A program made the translations under genes and the position numbers. From Mesostigma viride (Eukaryota > Streptophyta > Mesostigmatophyceae > Mesostigmatales > Mesostigmataceae): a stretch of 64,000 nt of DNA. Under the pieces are notes generated by a model. That model made no database searches. It was not told the DNA's origin and was given only the letters and a program-made list of their open reading frames with translations. The stretch is taken from contig RPFO01000253.1 of assembly GCA_009746045.1 (NCBI GenBank), positions 2,447,888 to 2,511,887 on the forward strand, read 5' to 3'. This document shows, in pieces, positions 34,489 to 45,261 of this stretch; the stretch's first letter is position 1; each line of letters opens with the position of its first letter.

Positions 34489-34803
34489 ATGCCTCGACCT
34501 AACCGTCGGGTGAAAGCCATGGTGGTGCCGGTATTTCGGGCTACAACCTCATCTGTCAACTGTCAGATTCGTAAGCTCCAACGTTTGCTAGATTACCTAC
34601 GCCTCGGCGTTGTGCAATCAGCCCCAACCCCGAATACCCCGAGCAAGCGGCAGGCTCGCATCCTACGCTTGCAGGACAAAATAAATGCGATGAAAAGCAC
34701 TATTTCCTCCGCTTCCCTTCCCCCCTCGATCCGTTCCACCCCCACCTCCACCCACCGCCGCATCCACCCCCATCATCAGTTAACGCCAAGCGCATTGGCG
34801 TGA
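34489..34803 (+). CDS. Small basic protein of the gag-bearing element
   Basis: 104 codons from ATG 34489 (MPRPNRRVKAMVVPV), 14 bp inside the element, to TGA at 34801. It is rich in Arg/Lys, Ser and Pro, with a helical middle (RKLQRLLDYLRLG; RILRLQDKINAMK). No family recognised. It could be a nucleic-acid-binding accessory or simply an open leader frame. Confidence 0.35.
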   Translation: MPRPNRRVKAMVVPVFRATTSSVNCQIRKLQRLLDYLRLGVVQSAPTPNTPSKRQARILRLQDKINAMKSTISSASLPPSIRSTPTSTHRRIHPHHQLTPSALA

Positions 34804-35263
34804 TCCTGATTCGGCATATCTCTGCGATTCCAGCGGCACCGGAACGAGTTCATTCCGACAAGTATCAAGAAAGTTATGGCGTTCCGACTTCCCGGTCGCG
34901 CGCGAGCGCGAGCCGGCTGTTCTTCTAAGTCGGACGTGAATATTTGCCGACGCATATGGGGTCGACAGTAATTCCTGGGCTGACAGGAATTAGGTGCTGT
35001 ACCTACGACGGTATTGGATTAATACGTCGTACGCAGGAAATAGGAACCTTAACCTGTGGTCTGTTGGTACCGCAGGCTTAGTCCTGGACTTCTAGGTGCA
35101 GATGCAATAAGTCACTGTGGACTGCGCTCTGTGGTCACTGTGCCTGTATGGCAGACCTACTGTATAGGAACTGGGCGCTGTACAGGTAGTGAATACTGTA
35201 CCGGGGTGTTATTACTGAGCATACCTCTTAGGTTGCTCAGGACTAGCAAGCACAGTGCACAAG

Positions 35264-35270
35264 TATATAA
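35264..35270 (+). promoter_or_regulatory. TATA box candidate of the gag-bearing element
   Basis: TATATAA in AAGTATATAAACAATAGG, about 300 bp before the ATG at 35568 and downstream of 460 bp without coding sequence. Position fits a pol II core promoter for the two following ORFs. Confidence 0.4.
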
Positions 35271-35567
35271 ACAATAGGCCAGTGCCATTTGGGCAGATCT
35301 CTTGCGAGCCCGCCTCACGTGTTGTGCCTTGACTTGGCAAGCGCGTGTACAAGCCTCAAGTGTGTGAGCGCTGTAACATTATCCAATTTTAACAAAGCTC
35401 CGTTTCCAACCATATTCACACATTGCTGCATTGCAACCATATCCTTCACATTGCGTTTGCTAGGAACGTTAACTCAAATTACAACCAGTCTCAGCGGAAC
35501 GGCCAGGAGGGTCGTTGCCGGTTGCGGTGTGCAGCGTTGACGACGCGAGGAGCTCGTCCGGTGGTGA

Positions 35568-36488
35568 ATGGTGCAGGAGGAACAACGGCAGCAGGATTTC
35601 CGGTTTCGGCAGTCTGCTGGGGGTTCGATTTCTCCTGAATTGCGTCGTGTCGTTCGAGATCTATCTTTATTGCTTGCAGATCGTCCGCCTGTAAATCGCA
35701 GCTTCGTGCAATTCGTCGACGACCAGGTCGAAGATTGGGAGCGAATTCTGCGGCACGTACAAACCATCGTCATTTCGGAGCACCGGAGCATCGACGACCT
35801 CGAGCAGGAGCTTCACGGTTTGGTCGGCATCCAGACGGTGATTACAGCAGTAGCTGAGCGAGTGCGTGCGGAGTTGGCGGCAAGGCGAGGCGAGGTTGCG
35901 GAGGCAGCTGGCGCAGGGCGACACGAGTTTGTACCGACAGCAGCGGGTGCGGGTTTACCACGTACTTTCGCAGGCGTCATCGGCGACGAGGGTGTTGCAG
36001 CGGGGCCAGTTCGACGTGAACGACGCGGAGCGGAGCATTACAGGTGGCTTGCAGGGGTCGGGGCGACAGCGGAAGCCATCACCGGAGGACAGCGCGCGGC
36101 AAGAGTCGGCAGGTTTCCGGAGCGAGCAAGGGTTCCTTTTCAGGAACTGCCCCAGCCCCTTCGCGTTCGTGTGACGCGTTGGGAGGAGTTTGCACCTCTT
36201 GGGTACGATAGTGACCTTGAGGTGGGAGCAGGGGGTGTCGCTGGGCTAGGCGACGAGACACTTGGCGACCACGAGGTGCCAAGATACAATCCGCGGGGTG
36301 CCAACGACGGGTTGTCACCTGTCTACTATACCAACGGTGACGATTCAGTCATCGCGGGCCGACAGCGGGTCGACGACGGCGCAGCGGGGAGCAGGGTGCC
36401 AGAGCTGATTGTAGTGAGCGACAGCGACGACGACAGCGACAGGGAGAACCAGGACGCGCCTGGGGCCAACCGTGGTGGTCTTGCCTGA
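35568..36488 (+). CDS. Unknown protein with SUMO-interacting-like motif
   Basis: 306 codons, intact, ATG 35568 (MVQEEQRQQDFRFRQ) to TGA. The N-terminal third is helical and charged (LSLLLADRPPVNRSF; DDLEQELHGLVGIQ; VRAELAARRGEVAEAA). The middle is Gly/Arg/Ala-rich. The C terminus ends in PELIVVSDSDDDSDREN, a hydrophobic core followed by Ser/Asp as in SUMO-interacting motifs. It lies 102 bp upstream of the Gag ORF and is probably co-transcribed. I do not recognise a family. Confidence 0.5.
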   Translation: MVQEEQRQQDFRFRQSAGGSISPELRRVVRDLSLLLADRPPVNRSFVQFVDDQVEDWERILRHVQTIVISEHRSIDDLEQELHGLVGIQTVITAVAERVRAELAARRGEVAEAAGAGRHEFVPTAAGAGLPRTFAGVIGDEGVAAGPVRRERRGAEHYRWLAGVGATAEAITGGQRAARVGRFPERARVPFQELPQPLRVRVTRWEEFAPLGYDSDLEVGAGGVAGLGDETLGDHEVPRYNPRGANDGLSPVYYTNGDDSVIAGRQRVDDGAAGSRVPELIVVSDSDDDSDRENQDAPGANRGGLA

Positions 36489-36590
36489 GTGGTAACACTT
36501 GGCACTTTCCTTTCTTGTTCAGTAGCTTATATTGCTTTAATTGCTGCTTGGCCACTTGGCTGGCTGTAGCAGATCTGAACAGAGGCCATC

Positions 36591-37778
36591 ATGGATGATG
36601 GAGCTATCAACCAACAAGCGGGCTTTATGGGCTTCGCGCGGCGCGGCGCTGGGATGGATGGACGAGATGGACGCGATGGACGCGGTGGACGCGATGGACG
36701 CGGGGACGGCCAGGCGCTGGGAGACCAGGCTGAGGTGCCAGATAATCAGAGCCAAGGATCGCAGGGCGGTCAGAACGCGCCAGCCGCAGATCAAGCGGCT
36801 CCTAAGCGACCGACCGTGGCTGAGGGGTACGCGGTGCTAGGCCAGTTTCAGTCCATCAAGGACAATTGGCAGCCCCGGGATGCTGAGAGGATGTTAGAGG
36901 ACATGAACTTGTACACGGAGATATACACCGGTGACAAGCTTCGCATCCTGGCGTCTAGTGCCTACATAAGGCAGTCGGCGAGGCGGCTGTTCAAGTTTGT
37001 TCGGGAGCGACACGCGGCGGGGGACACCTGGGCGGCGTTTATGACGCGACTCAGGGTGTTCCTGAGTGACAAGAGGACCATAGATGGGTCCCACCTGAAG
37101 CAAGAATACCTGGACTACAAGCCCATCAAGGGGCAGCTAGTGGTCCACGCCTTTGAAGACTTCGTCAAGCTGAGGGAGGACGCCATGGCCAAGGGCTTCT
37201 TCGTCGCAGATCGGATGGCCATGGGCGACTTTCTCAAGTCGCTGCAGCTGGATCCGGTCACCATGGATAATGTGACCATCCACATGCGACAGGTCCATGG
37301 CTGGGCAGCCATGACGGACCAGTTGTATGAGTGTTTCAGCGGCAAGTACGTGGGTGGTAAGCGCCCTCGTCAGGGTGATGAGGAGGCCACTGAACCCACG
37401 GTTAAGTCCATGAGGGGATCGGGCCACGGGGGCCCAGCGCCCTCGAGAGGGCCTGAGACCTCTTCAAGGGGTCGAGGAAGGTCCAGGAGGGGGCGTGACA
37501 GAAGGGCTGGACGGGGGACCCCGCCGAAGTCGGGACATCCACAGTCCCAGTTTGACTTCAAGAGGGTGGGTGGTCCTCCCAAGGCTGGGCCCAGCAGTGG
37601 GACCTCACGGGACATCAGTCAGGTGGAATGTTATTTCTGCCAGGGGAAGGGTCACTTCAGGAATGAGTGTCCCTCGTACCTGAGGCAGGAAGGTCAGAGC
37701 AAGCCAGCTCAGGGTGGCAGCAAGGACAAGGCTGGTCCATCCCAGGATAAGGGCAAGGGCAAGGCTGCTGATCATTGA
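36591..37778 (+). CDS. gag: Gag protein with CCHC zinc knuckle
   Basis: 395 codons, intact, ATG 36591 (MDDGAINQQAGFMGF). There is a short Gly/Asp/Arg repeat (DGRDGRGGRDGRGDG), then a helical capsid-like domain with LTR-element Gag features (FKFVRERHAAGDTWAAFMTRL; LKQEYLDYKPIKGQLV; FEDFVKLREDAMAKGFF; FLKSLQLDP), a basic Arg/Gly region (SRGRGRSRRGRDRRAGRG), and the knuckle CYFCQGKGHFRNEC at about 37630-37672. The tail is Lys/Gly/Gln-rich. Gag proteins package element RNA into particles. No pol follows: the stop TGA is 10 bp from the element's end. The intact frame among decayed neighbours suggests recent arrival. Confidence 0.75.
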   Translation: MDDGAINQQAGFMGFARRGAGMDGRDGRDGRGGRDGRGDGQALGDQAEVPDNQSQGSQGGQNAPAADQAAPKRPTVAEGYAVLGQFQSIKDNWQPRDAERMLEDMNLYTEIYTGDKLRILASSAYIRQSARRLFKFVRERHAAGDTWAAFMTRLRVFLSDKRTIDGSHLKQEYLDYKPIKGQLVVHAFEDFVKLREDAMAKGFFVADRMAMGDFLKSLQLDPVTMDNVTIHMRQVHGWAAMTDQLYECFSGKYVGGKRPRQGDEEATEPTVKSMRGSGHGGPAPSRGPETSSRGRGRSRRGRDRRAGRGTPPKSGHPQSQFDFKRVGGPPKAGPSSGTSRDISQVECYFCQGKGHFRNECPSYLRQEGQSKPAQGGSKDKAGPSQDKGKGKAADH

Positions 37779-37788
37779 CTTGAGCCTG

Positions 37789-38483
37789 CATCAAAGCCCA
37801 GCTCCTCGACCTCGACCAACGCCTTCAAGCTAGCCAACGCCAACGCCCTTGAGAGCTTAATTGCATGACACCGCCGGCCTCACCGCCCAGGCGGTGAAGG
37901 ACATCGCCGCCCAGCCGGCGCCTGCTGGCCCGGCCAGCGATGCTCCCTCCATCTGGGCGGACTTGCTTATGTAAGCAGCACACCACCTCCACCACCTCCA
38001 CCATCTCGGCACAACTCAAGCAACAAGCCCTCGACCTTCGCGAGGAAGCCGACATCGCCCGGCGCAGCCACAATGTCATCGTCAAGCACTTCGACCAGCC
38101 GGCAGGTGAGACCTCCACGAGCCTTCTTGAGGCATTTAAGCGCGACATTTTTGCCCCCATGCTACTCACTGGTGACTGAGCTGGACATGTCGGCTGTCCG
38201 CCTCCCCCGCGCGCGGGGGAAGGCTGGCCCGGCACCCGTGCTCCTCACCTTTAAGTACATGGCGGACAAGCTGTCGTTCCTTAAATGCCGCAAGAAGCTC
38301 TCGGAGACTCGCTTCACGCTGGACGACGACTTGACCCTGGCCCAGCAACAGCGGCGACGCGAGCTATGGCCGACCTACCTCCAGCTCTGGCAGAGCGCAC
38401 GGGGGAAGCCGGTATACTGGAGGGGGGCGGTCATCCACGTTGACCACAAGCCCTGGCAGCCCCCTCCTGCCACCTCAGACTAG
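37789..38483 (+). pseudogene. Type A ORF1, C-terminal part
   Basis: Continuation of the ORF1 broken at 34474. Landmarks: TAGLTAQAVKDIAAQ, LREEADIARRSHNVIVKHF, VLLTFKYMADKLSFLK, FTLDDDLTLAQQQRRREL and KPVYWRGAVIHVDHKPWQ, ending with TAG at 38481. Frame breaks occur near 37975 and 38178. The second Utopia-like LINE starts about 10 bp after the stop. Confidence 0.65.
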
Positions 38484-38493
38484 GAATATATAT

Positions 38494-41287
38494 TAAATAT
38501 ATAATTACTTACAGCAGAGTGAAATCACTCAAACCAAAGCAAACGCCCAGCTATAAACCTATGTACAGAGCCATGTCAAAGCTCTATACTACGATAAGAC
38601 CAATGGAAACGCCTAACGGGAGGAACCTAATAGCCCTGCTGCACCGCAAAATCAGCCCGCGTACGGCGGAGCATGATGTCAGCCATGGCCCGAGTCAGCG
38701 CCACCGACAAGCGCTGACGCCAATATGATGTCCAGGTCCGCGCCGACCATGGGGCCCGCTGGCCCTCCAGGTCCAGCCGGTCCTCCCGGAGCCGGCAACA
38801 CTCCTTGAAGAAGGCGGAGGTCAGGGGCCCCATGGCCCCAAACTCCTCCAGGACAAAGGGCACCACACGATGGTGCCCGACGTCGCCGTAGGCCAGGAGC
38901 TTGGCCCGCTCCGCCCGGTCCGCCGTGTAACCTGCCGTGAGGGAGGCCCCAGCCACGTGGCTAAGAGCCAAGGGCCGCGCCACGGAAACGTCAATAAGCA
39001 GATGCCGGCCACCCCCCTCAAAGTCCAGCACCACGATGTCAGGCCGGTGCATGGTTGGGGGAATAGAAGGCAGCGCCATCCGCATCCTCGGACCGGATGT
39101 TCGCGTGGGGGAAAACCGACCGAATCATGGCGAGCACCACCGTCAGGAGGACAGTGTGCAAATACAAATACCAATTCTGATTCTGTTGGCCCCCCATGCA
39201 GGCAAGGTAGTGAGTCCCCGTGGGATCCAGCGGCTGCCCACAGCTACCACAAGGCCGCCCGGCCGGAACAAGAGGCTGCGGGGCAAATAGCTGGTGCCGG
39301 AGCGCCACCGAGTAGTGGCTGGGAGCCAAGGCGAATGGGGGGGCCATGGGAAGAGCACGAAGGTACGCCGAGCCCACACTCCGCAAGGAAAGCGAGAACA
39401 GCCACGCACGTCCCTGGGCGTTGAGGTCTGCAAAAAGAGCAATCCAATCAGCCGTGTGCAGAATACCCGCGTAGGTTTTCTGGTGTTTATCGATGACGCG
39501 AGCAGGGAATGCGGCGGGAGATTGAACGGAGGCCGGACCGAGGGAGTGCCGCGAGGGAGGTGGCGCTGTACCGCCTGAGCGGCACGGACGGGAGAACAGG
39601 CCTGCTGGATCTCAGCATAGGCCTCCTGGATGGCGGTGACGAAGGGCAAAGGGCTGCTGGGGTCCAGGAGGTCAGGCGCTGCCGTTGCCAAAAGGGGCAG
39701 GAGCCGGCAGCTTTCCGCCCACGACTGAGCGACGGAGCCCAAAAATGCTGCTGGGGCCAGCCGGGCGGCACGAGTCAGACCACAGCCACCCATCCGTGCA
39801 GGCAGGGAGGCAATGCGAATAGCATGTGGCGGGAGGTCGGGGCCCGGGACCAGCTGCGCCAAGGCCGACTGGATGCGCTCGTCGTGGCCCTCGGCGGCCA
39901 GCCGGACCTGAGCCGGAAGAGCGCCCCGGAGCCAGTGAACGACGCGAGGGTGAGCGCAAAACCACAGAAGCAGACCCTTGGTCTGCGAATCATGAAGGCG
40001 CGCAATCAAGGGCAGTACCTCAGTGCGTGCCTCGAGGGCGGCCCGCAGAGCATCGATGACAAACGCGGGGTCGCCAACCGGAACGCCGAGGACATCCAAC
40101 CCATGGAGGCGCTCGTCCCGGCCCAAGATCTGGGGCGGAAAGCCGGAGCAATCACCTTGGGGCGAGTACACCGCGCACTTGGCCAGGGTCAGCTGGAGGT
40201 TGATGTCGGCCACCGCAGTCTGCAGTGCCAGCAGAGCCGCGGTGGTGTCCGGCACAGGGCCCAGAAGGTAGATATCATCCAAGTAGGCCTGAATAGCGAC
40301 CGCCGGGTGGGCAGCATGGACCGCTTGGAGGCAACCCTGGAGGGGGGCGGCAAAGTACAGGGGTCCCAGGGGGTCCCCTTGCTGGTACGTGCCCGACCGC
40401 GACAGCAGGCCGCCGCGAGTGCCGTCCTCCATGATGTGAACCAGTTGGCCGGGCTGGCCGTAGCACACGGCTGTCCAAGCGTACAAGTCCTCGAAGGACT
40501 CCAGGACGGCCGCAAACATGCTGGCGCAGTGGCGCGGGACAGACTGTTGAACGCGTTGTGGCAGTCGACCTTGACGACAGCGTGGGTGGGGTGGGCCTCG
40601 AGGTAGGCCTGCACCGAATGGATGAGGATATCCGCCCCGCCTGGAGTCGTCACCCCCAGCTGGGCCGCCACCGAGGTCTCACCCGCTGCGAGGGGCGGGC
40701 AGAAAAAGGCACGGAGCTCGGGCGCCTTTTGGCGGCAGATCACTTTGCCCACGAGCTTGCGGAGCACCTCACCGCAGGCGATCGGGCGCACCTTGCCCTC
40801 CGGGGGGGGCAAGACACCCTTGAGCAGAGCAAGGAGGCGAGCGCCCGCTAACCACTCGCGCGCAGCGGGAGGAACGCGACCAGCTGCCAGGTCAATGAGG
40901 GTGTCAAAGAGAATGTCCTCGCCCCCATGCCCCACCAGGACCTCCAAGTGCTCGTAGCGCCAGCCCGACGGCCCGGTAGAGGAAGCCCGCGGGACCGCAC
41001 GCATCACCTCCAGGAAGCAGTCGCGGTCCAGCCGGAGGGGGGCCGGCAGGGGGTCCGGCACGGGCAGCTGGAATCCGGGCTCCGCAGGGTGAAGAGCCTC
41101 CAAGGCCGCCAGGGTAGCCGCATTGGCGGGGGCCAGCTTGGCCATTTCCAAGCGGGTCATGGCCCGGCTGAGCTGCCCCTCGCGGACGAGGCGGATGACG
41201 TCGGCGGCCACCCGCTCGAAGTTGACCTCCCCCGACAGCCGGGCCGTGCGCGGGGGCGGCACGCCAAACAGCCCCTCCCAGTCCCAT
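38494..41287 (-). mobile_element. Utopia-like LINE, second copy, 5'-truncated
   Basis: The minus-strand copy is very similar to 1291-6960 but starts at the equivalent of about 4180, so the PHD, RING and C2H2 parts are missing. It is bounded by TATATAT at 38487-38493 and 41288-41294. The 3' end (GTAAGTAATTATAT…TTTAATATAT) matches the first copy, which defines the true 3' terminus. The site is a short TA run just after the stop codon of the type A ORF1. Confidence 0.8.
38627..41262 (-). pseudogene. RT-endonuclease gene of the second Utopia-like copy
   Basis: From 41262 the frame is open through the linker and RT start (SGPSGWRYEHLEVLVGHGG; GKVRPIACGEVLRK; VVKVDCHNAFNSLSRA), across positions where the first copy is frameshifted. 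It then breaks near 40530 (extra bases after SLSRA), near 40400 (within the QQGDPLGPL block), near 39545 and near 39050. The YLDD box, Cys/His motif and RPDIVVLDF…LLIDVSV endonuclease are all still readable. It is a dead copy. Confidence 0.75.
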
Positions 41288-41748
41288 TATATATACCAGT
41301 AGTGTAGATTAGTAAGGCTTAGCCTAGCATGTGGCCCACGCGCATGTGCGCCCATAATGGCCCCCATGGATGATGCCTTCAACATTTAGCCACGCTATGT
41401 CTATAATGGGACCCCCATGGATGTTGCCGGCATTAAGAATTTAGCCATGCTATGCCTATGCAGAGAGATACTCTCTGTTGAGACGCCATGCCCTCGCCCT
41501 TGTATAGCCATGATGATCTTCCCCCACATGGCATGCATTATGTATGCTCCCCCTTAGCTGGGCATAGCGTGATAGACCGTGAGGGTGCGGGTGCCCTGGT
41601 GCACCTAGAGCAAGGGTAGCTTACATTCCCACCCTTGCATGAAGTAGCCTAGGATGTATTAAAAGCCATATGCCCCTTCTCAGGGATATGTGCTACATTG
41701 ACTCCCAACGGAGTGATGTTCCTAATTAATTAATTAATTAATTAATTA

Positions 41749-42188
41749 ATCCCTGAGAAGCTAGGGGCATATGGTTTTTAAAACATTCTGAGCTACAACC
41801 TGCAGGCGGGGGATGTAATCATATAAACTGCCACACGCCCTGATCAAGCATTCCGGCCCCACCGTCTAGGTCATCTAGTCGCTCTACACGTAAGCCAGCC
41901 ATAATTTCAATGCACAAGCGGATACACATTTCCATCACCATTCATCTTCATCATCCTGAACGACTCGAACACGCGGACAAGATAACGGCAGGCTCGAGCT
42001 ACCATGGTCCGGATTCTCCCGATTTCTGGCCTGCGCTGGTTGTCTCCTTGATGTAAACTGCCACCTATACTCGGGGTGCACGAGGTGCACCTGCACAACC
42101 ATGCATGATGTATCATGCCGAAAGGGCCTGGCATGGGGTGAAAGATGATTATGGCTAGGCAATGGCTAGGCGGCATGGCGTCTCAGCA
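41749..42188 (-). mobile_element. LINE-like 3'-UTR relic, left flank of the CACTA element
   Basis: Type A-like 3' UTR sequence in minus orientation (CCTGAGAAGCTAGGGGCATATGG…GGCATGGCGTCTCAGCA), mixed with about 250 bp I cannot assign. It stops at CAGCA, where the CACTA element begins; the continuation (GAGAGTAACTCTCTGCATGGGC) follows the CACTA right end at 63091. Confidence 0.55.
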
Positions 42189-42199
42189 CACTAGGAACT

Positions 42200-42535
42200 C
42201 GGCTTTGAGAATGGGTGAGAAATGGTGAGAAAAAGGGTGAGAAAGGTGAGAAAAAGGGTGAGAAATGGGTGAGAATGGGTGAGAAAGGTGAGAAAAAAGG
42301 GTGAGAATGGGGTGAGAATGGGTGAGAAAACACGTTTCTCACCCGGGTGAGATTGCCCCAAAAAGGTGAAAAAAGGGGAAAAACGTGAGAAAAATCTCAA
42401 AAAACAGGACGTGAGATAAGTGAGAAAAACGGGAGGTGTGAAACGTGAGAAAAGTGAGAAAATCAGGACGTGAGAAAAGTGAGAAAAGTGAGAAAAACAG
42501 GACGTGAGAAAAGTGAGAAAAGTGAGAAAACACAG
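42200..42535 (+). repeat. Left subterminal GTGAGAA repeats of the CACTA element
   Basis: About two dozen copies of GTGAGA(A) in direct orientation, with a central inverted TTTCTCACCCGGGTGAGA. In En/Spm such subterminal repeats bind the element's TnpA protein; the same use is inferred here. Confidence 0.85.
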
Positions 42536-43731
42536 CGCTGAAAAACACACCCATAATGCAATATGCTGGCAGCCATGCACATGCAGGCAGTGCCAGTAAC
42601 AACCGCTGTTCAAAACAGCACGAACAATCATGATTTTTTCATTAAATGTTTGAATAATTTTAATGTTTACAGCTGCAAGAACCCGTTGAGTCAACTATTC
42701 AACACTGTTACGGCGTTATGTACATCTTCGGCATTCAATGCCTGCTCAACACATGCAGTCTGTTATGGCGTTATGACATCTTCGGCATTCAATGCCTTTC
42801 ATCAAATACTATATATGGCAGCTAGCTAACAAAGCAGGCCGCTCGACAGGGCGTCACATGCTGACTTTTTATTCTCGTGGTGCCTGCAAGAAATCAAGCA
42901 AACCGACACAATATATGCAAGAGGAAAAGAAATCAGATCCTTGACATAGATGTAAGCGTTCTACAATGATCTTGAGCTCATCACCACCTAACAATCCATG
43001 CAGCAAATGTGTATGGCAAATCAAACCAAGCAACATACAATTCCACACATCCATGCATGCAAGAGGGGAAAAAAAAACAGGCCCTTGCAGATAAACATCT
43101 ATACCTTCAAATGCCAAAAACATGACACCTATAATTCCCCCCCAAATGAAAGCAGTGCAGCTAACCTTGGATGGTGATGCAACTGACGACGCCGATGACA
43201 TGGTATCGTCATCGGCGTCGTCAGTGTCAGTCCTCCCACCACGTTGTTCCTCGAAGGCGGTCCAGTTTACCTGCAAGTAAGAGGCATACAAGGAAGTCAA
43301 CTAAATCATGTTCAGGAAAACTTAATTGCAGAAAAAAGATGCTGTCAATAAATGGCGATTTTTATAGCGGAACAAAACAGTTCAGAAATCATAGGGGGAA
43401 AAACAACATTTGAAACCTAATCAGCCAACATAATTTACCATGATTACATGAACAACAATATGGCATGCATACAAGATGCAAACAACTTATTTTTAGGCAC
43501 GACTAAAAAGGTATACTTACCGATGTCATCCCCGTTGCCGTCGAGTGTCGATAGTCGCAGTACCCTGCTGCCGGGCGCGAACAAGGGCCTTTTGTTTTGC
43601 TAGGAGGGCTTCTAGCCTGGCCAGTTCTCGCTCTGCCTCCTTCAAATCCGGCTCGAGCTCCATATCCACGTCGCTGAATTCCAGTTTAGCAGGCGCAACC
43701 GACAGCACCGTCGGCGTGGCGACCTCCGCCT

Positions 43732-44035
43732 TGGCCTGCGCCGCTGGCAGCCGGCGTGGCGACCTCCGCCTTGGCCTGCGCCGCTGGCAGCCGGCGTGGC
43801 GACCTCCGCCTTGGCCTGCGCCGCTGGCAGCCGGCGTGGCGACCTCCGCCTTGGCCTGCGCCGCTGCCGGCGTGGCGACCTCCGCCTTGGCCTGCGCCGC
43901 TGCCGGCGTGGCGACCTCCGCCTTGGCCTGCGCCGCTGCCGGCGTGGCGACCTCCGCCTTGGCCTGCGCCGCTGCCGGCGTGGCGACCTCCGCTTTGGCC
44001 TGCGCCGCCGCCGCCGTGGCAACCTCCGCCTAGGC
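43732..44035 (-). repeat. Coding minisatellite, 40-bp and 36-bp units
   Basis: Three 40-bp units (GGCGTGGCGACCTCCGCCTT…), then several 36-bp units lacking GGCA. On the minus strand the 36-bp units encode AQAKAEVATPAA. The 40-bp units shift frame one by one, but three of them (120 bp) restore the original frame. Confidence 0.85.
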
Positions 44036-44719
44036 TTTCTCCACAGCAGGCGTCGTGACTACCACCTTTGTCCCTGCCTTTGCCTCGCTGCCCTGCACCG
44101 CAGCCCCAGCCACAACTCCCTTCGCACGCTTCACAGGCACCTGCTGCGCGGACTCCTCCACCTGTCTCTTTTTCACCGGATCCTGCATGTTGGTGGGGTC
44201 CACAGAGGCAGCAGCCTTCACGGCTGCTTGGGACCGCTTGAGGACTCGGTACGCCGTCATGTCCTCGGGGTACACTCCATCAAGAGCCACCCAAGCACAT
44301 ATTTCCTTGCTGTTCTCGTCTTGGGGGAGGTCATTGAGGGCGAGCTCGTAAGTCTTGCTTGCGCCGTCATGCTCGACGAACAGGATTGAGTGTGGGATCT
44401 TCCTTTTCTTGTTGATGGAGCAGACTTTACCAAACTCCCAGATCCACTCATCCCGGTCCTTCTTAGGGTCCTCTAGGAGAAACCGCACGGCGATGAACAT
44501 CCCGATTTTCGGCTGGGCATCCTTTCGGATGGTGGCCACGCGGCTGAGCTGCGGCAGAAAGTGACCAAGGCCCAGGTCGAGGGGGGTACCGCGTTCCTTT
44601 TTTATTTGGGGCTCCCGTTCCTTCTTGAGTTTCTTTGGCGGCACATCAGGTTTCTTCTCTACTTTGTTCTTTTGCGTCTTTGGAATGAACGGCGCCGCGG
44701 CCTCGGCTGCCGGCTCCCG

Positions 44720-44905
44720 GCCCCTCGATCGGCCTGGGCTGCCGGCGCCGCGGCCTTGGGTGCCGGCGCCGCGGCCTTGGCTGCCGGCGCCGCGGCCTTG
44801 GGTGCCGGCGCCGCGGCCTTGGCTGCCGGCGCCGCGGCCTTGGCTGCCGGCGCCGCGGCCTTGGCTGCCGGCGCCGCGGCCTTGGCTGCCGGCGCCGCGG
44901 TTTCT
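44720..44905 (-). repeat. Coding 21-bp repeat (AAPAAKA)
   Basis: Nine or so near-identical 21-bp units GCCGCGGCCTTGG(C/G)TGCCGGC encoding Ala/Pro/Lys heptads. The frame upstream and downstream differs, so an indel lies near 44720. Confidence 0.8.
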
Positions 44906-45261
44906 GCGGCGGGGGGAGCCGACGTGGCCGAGGGGGAAGCGGCCACGGCAAGGACAGGGTTCCTTGGTGGCACAGGGGGCGGCGCCATGATATAGACGAC
45001 CGACTGTTCTGAAGCTGTTGCCGCCTTTGCAGATTGTTCAAGTGCAGCTAGCCTTGCCCGGAGGAGGGCGATTTCCTGCTGCTGGGGCTCAGGGTGTTCT
45101 CGACCTGCGCATGCCACAATTTCGGGGAAACGGACACAACCAACTAGGTACAAAAGTTAGAGGACGTGATTTCTTGAGCTATTTGCTCATCTGACATGGG
45201 GGCGCTTGAAAATGGCAAAGGCAAAGCGGAGCCCGCCGCCTTTAGGCGGGCGTAACAGGTT

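Larger units (their letters stand above)
34475..37788 (+). mobile_element. Gag-bearing insertion without pol or LTRs
   Basis: A 3.3 kb block sits between CCGACAT (left) and CATCAAAGCCC (right). Removing it restores the type A ORF1 sequence, with only CAT (3 bp) repeated. It begins TGACACTAGG and ends TTGAGCCTG, ten bases after the last stop codon. Inside are three plus-strand ORFs, the last a retroviral-type Gag with a CCHC knuckle. I found no terminal direct or inverted repeats, no protease, RT, integrase or tyrosine recombinase. It may be a non-autonomous gag element, a captured mRNA, or an element whose pol was lost; the clean right boundary argues against simple deletion. Confidence 0.6.
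33640..41748 (+). mobile_element. Type A LINE-like element split by two insertions
   Basis: Plus-strand copy. 5'-UTR monomer 33640-33790, ORF1 first part 33792-34474, interruption by the gag-bearing element (34475-37788), ORF1 second part 37789-38483, interruption by the second Utopia-like LINE (38494-41287), then 3' UTR 41288-41700 with the ACTCCCAACGGAGTGATG hairpin and a (TTAA)n tail to 41748. Joining the three parts reproduces the uninterrupted order seen at 10582-12840 on the minus strand, which confirms both insertion points. Native length is about 2 kb. Confidence 0.75.

Noticed and set aside
34475-37788. Helitron or LTR element by its ends
   Set aside because: No CTRR end or 3' hairpin for Helitron, and no repeated terminal sequence for LTRs.
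44030-44032. TAG read as glutamine, as in some ulvophyte algae
   Set aside because: Alignment to the repeat places the TAG at a Lys position (AAG), and the stop codons of the other supported genes in the window include TAG, so a plain nonsense change is simpler.
43756-44058. Plus-strand frames through the Ala-rich repeats (ATSALACA and WRPPPWPAP readings)
   Set aside because: Low-complexity shadows of the minus-strand repeat; no start context or splice support.
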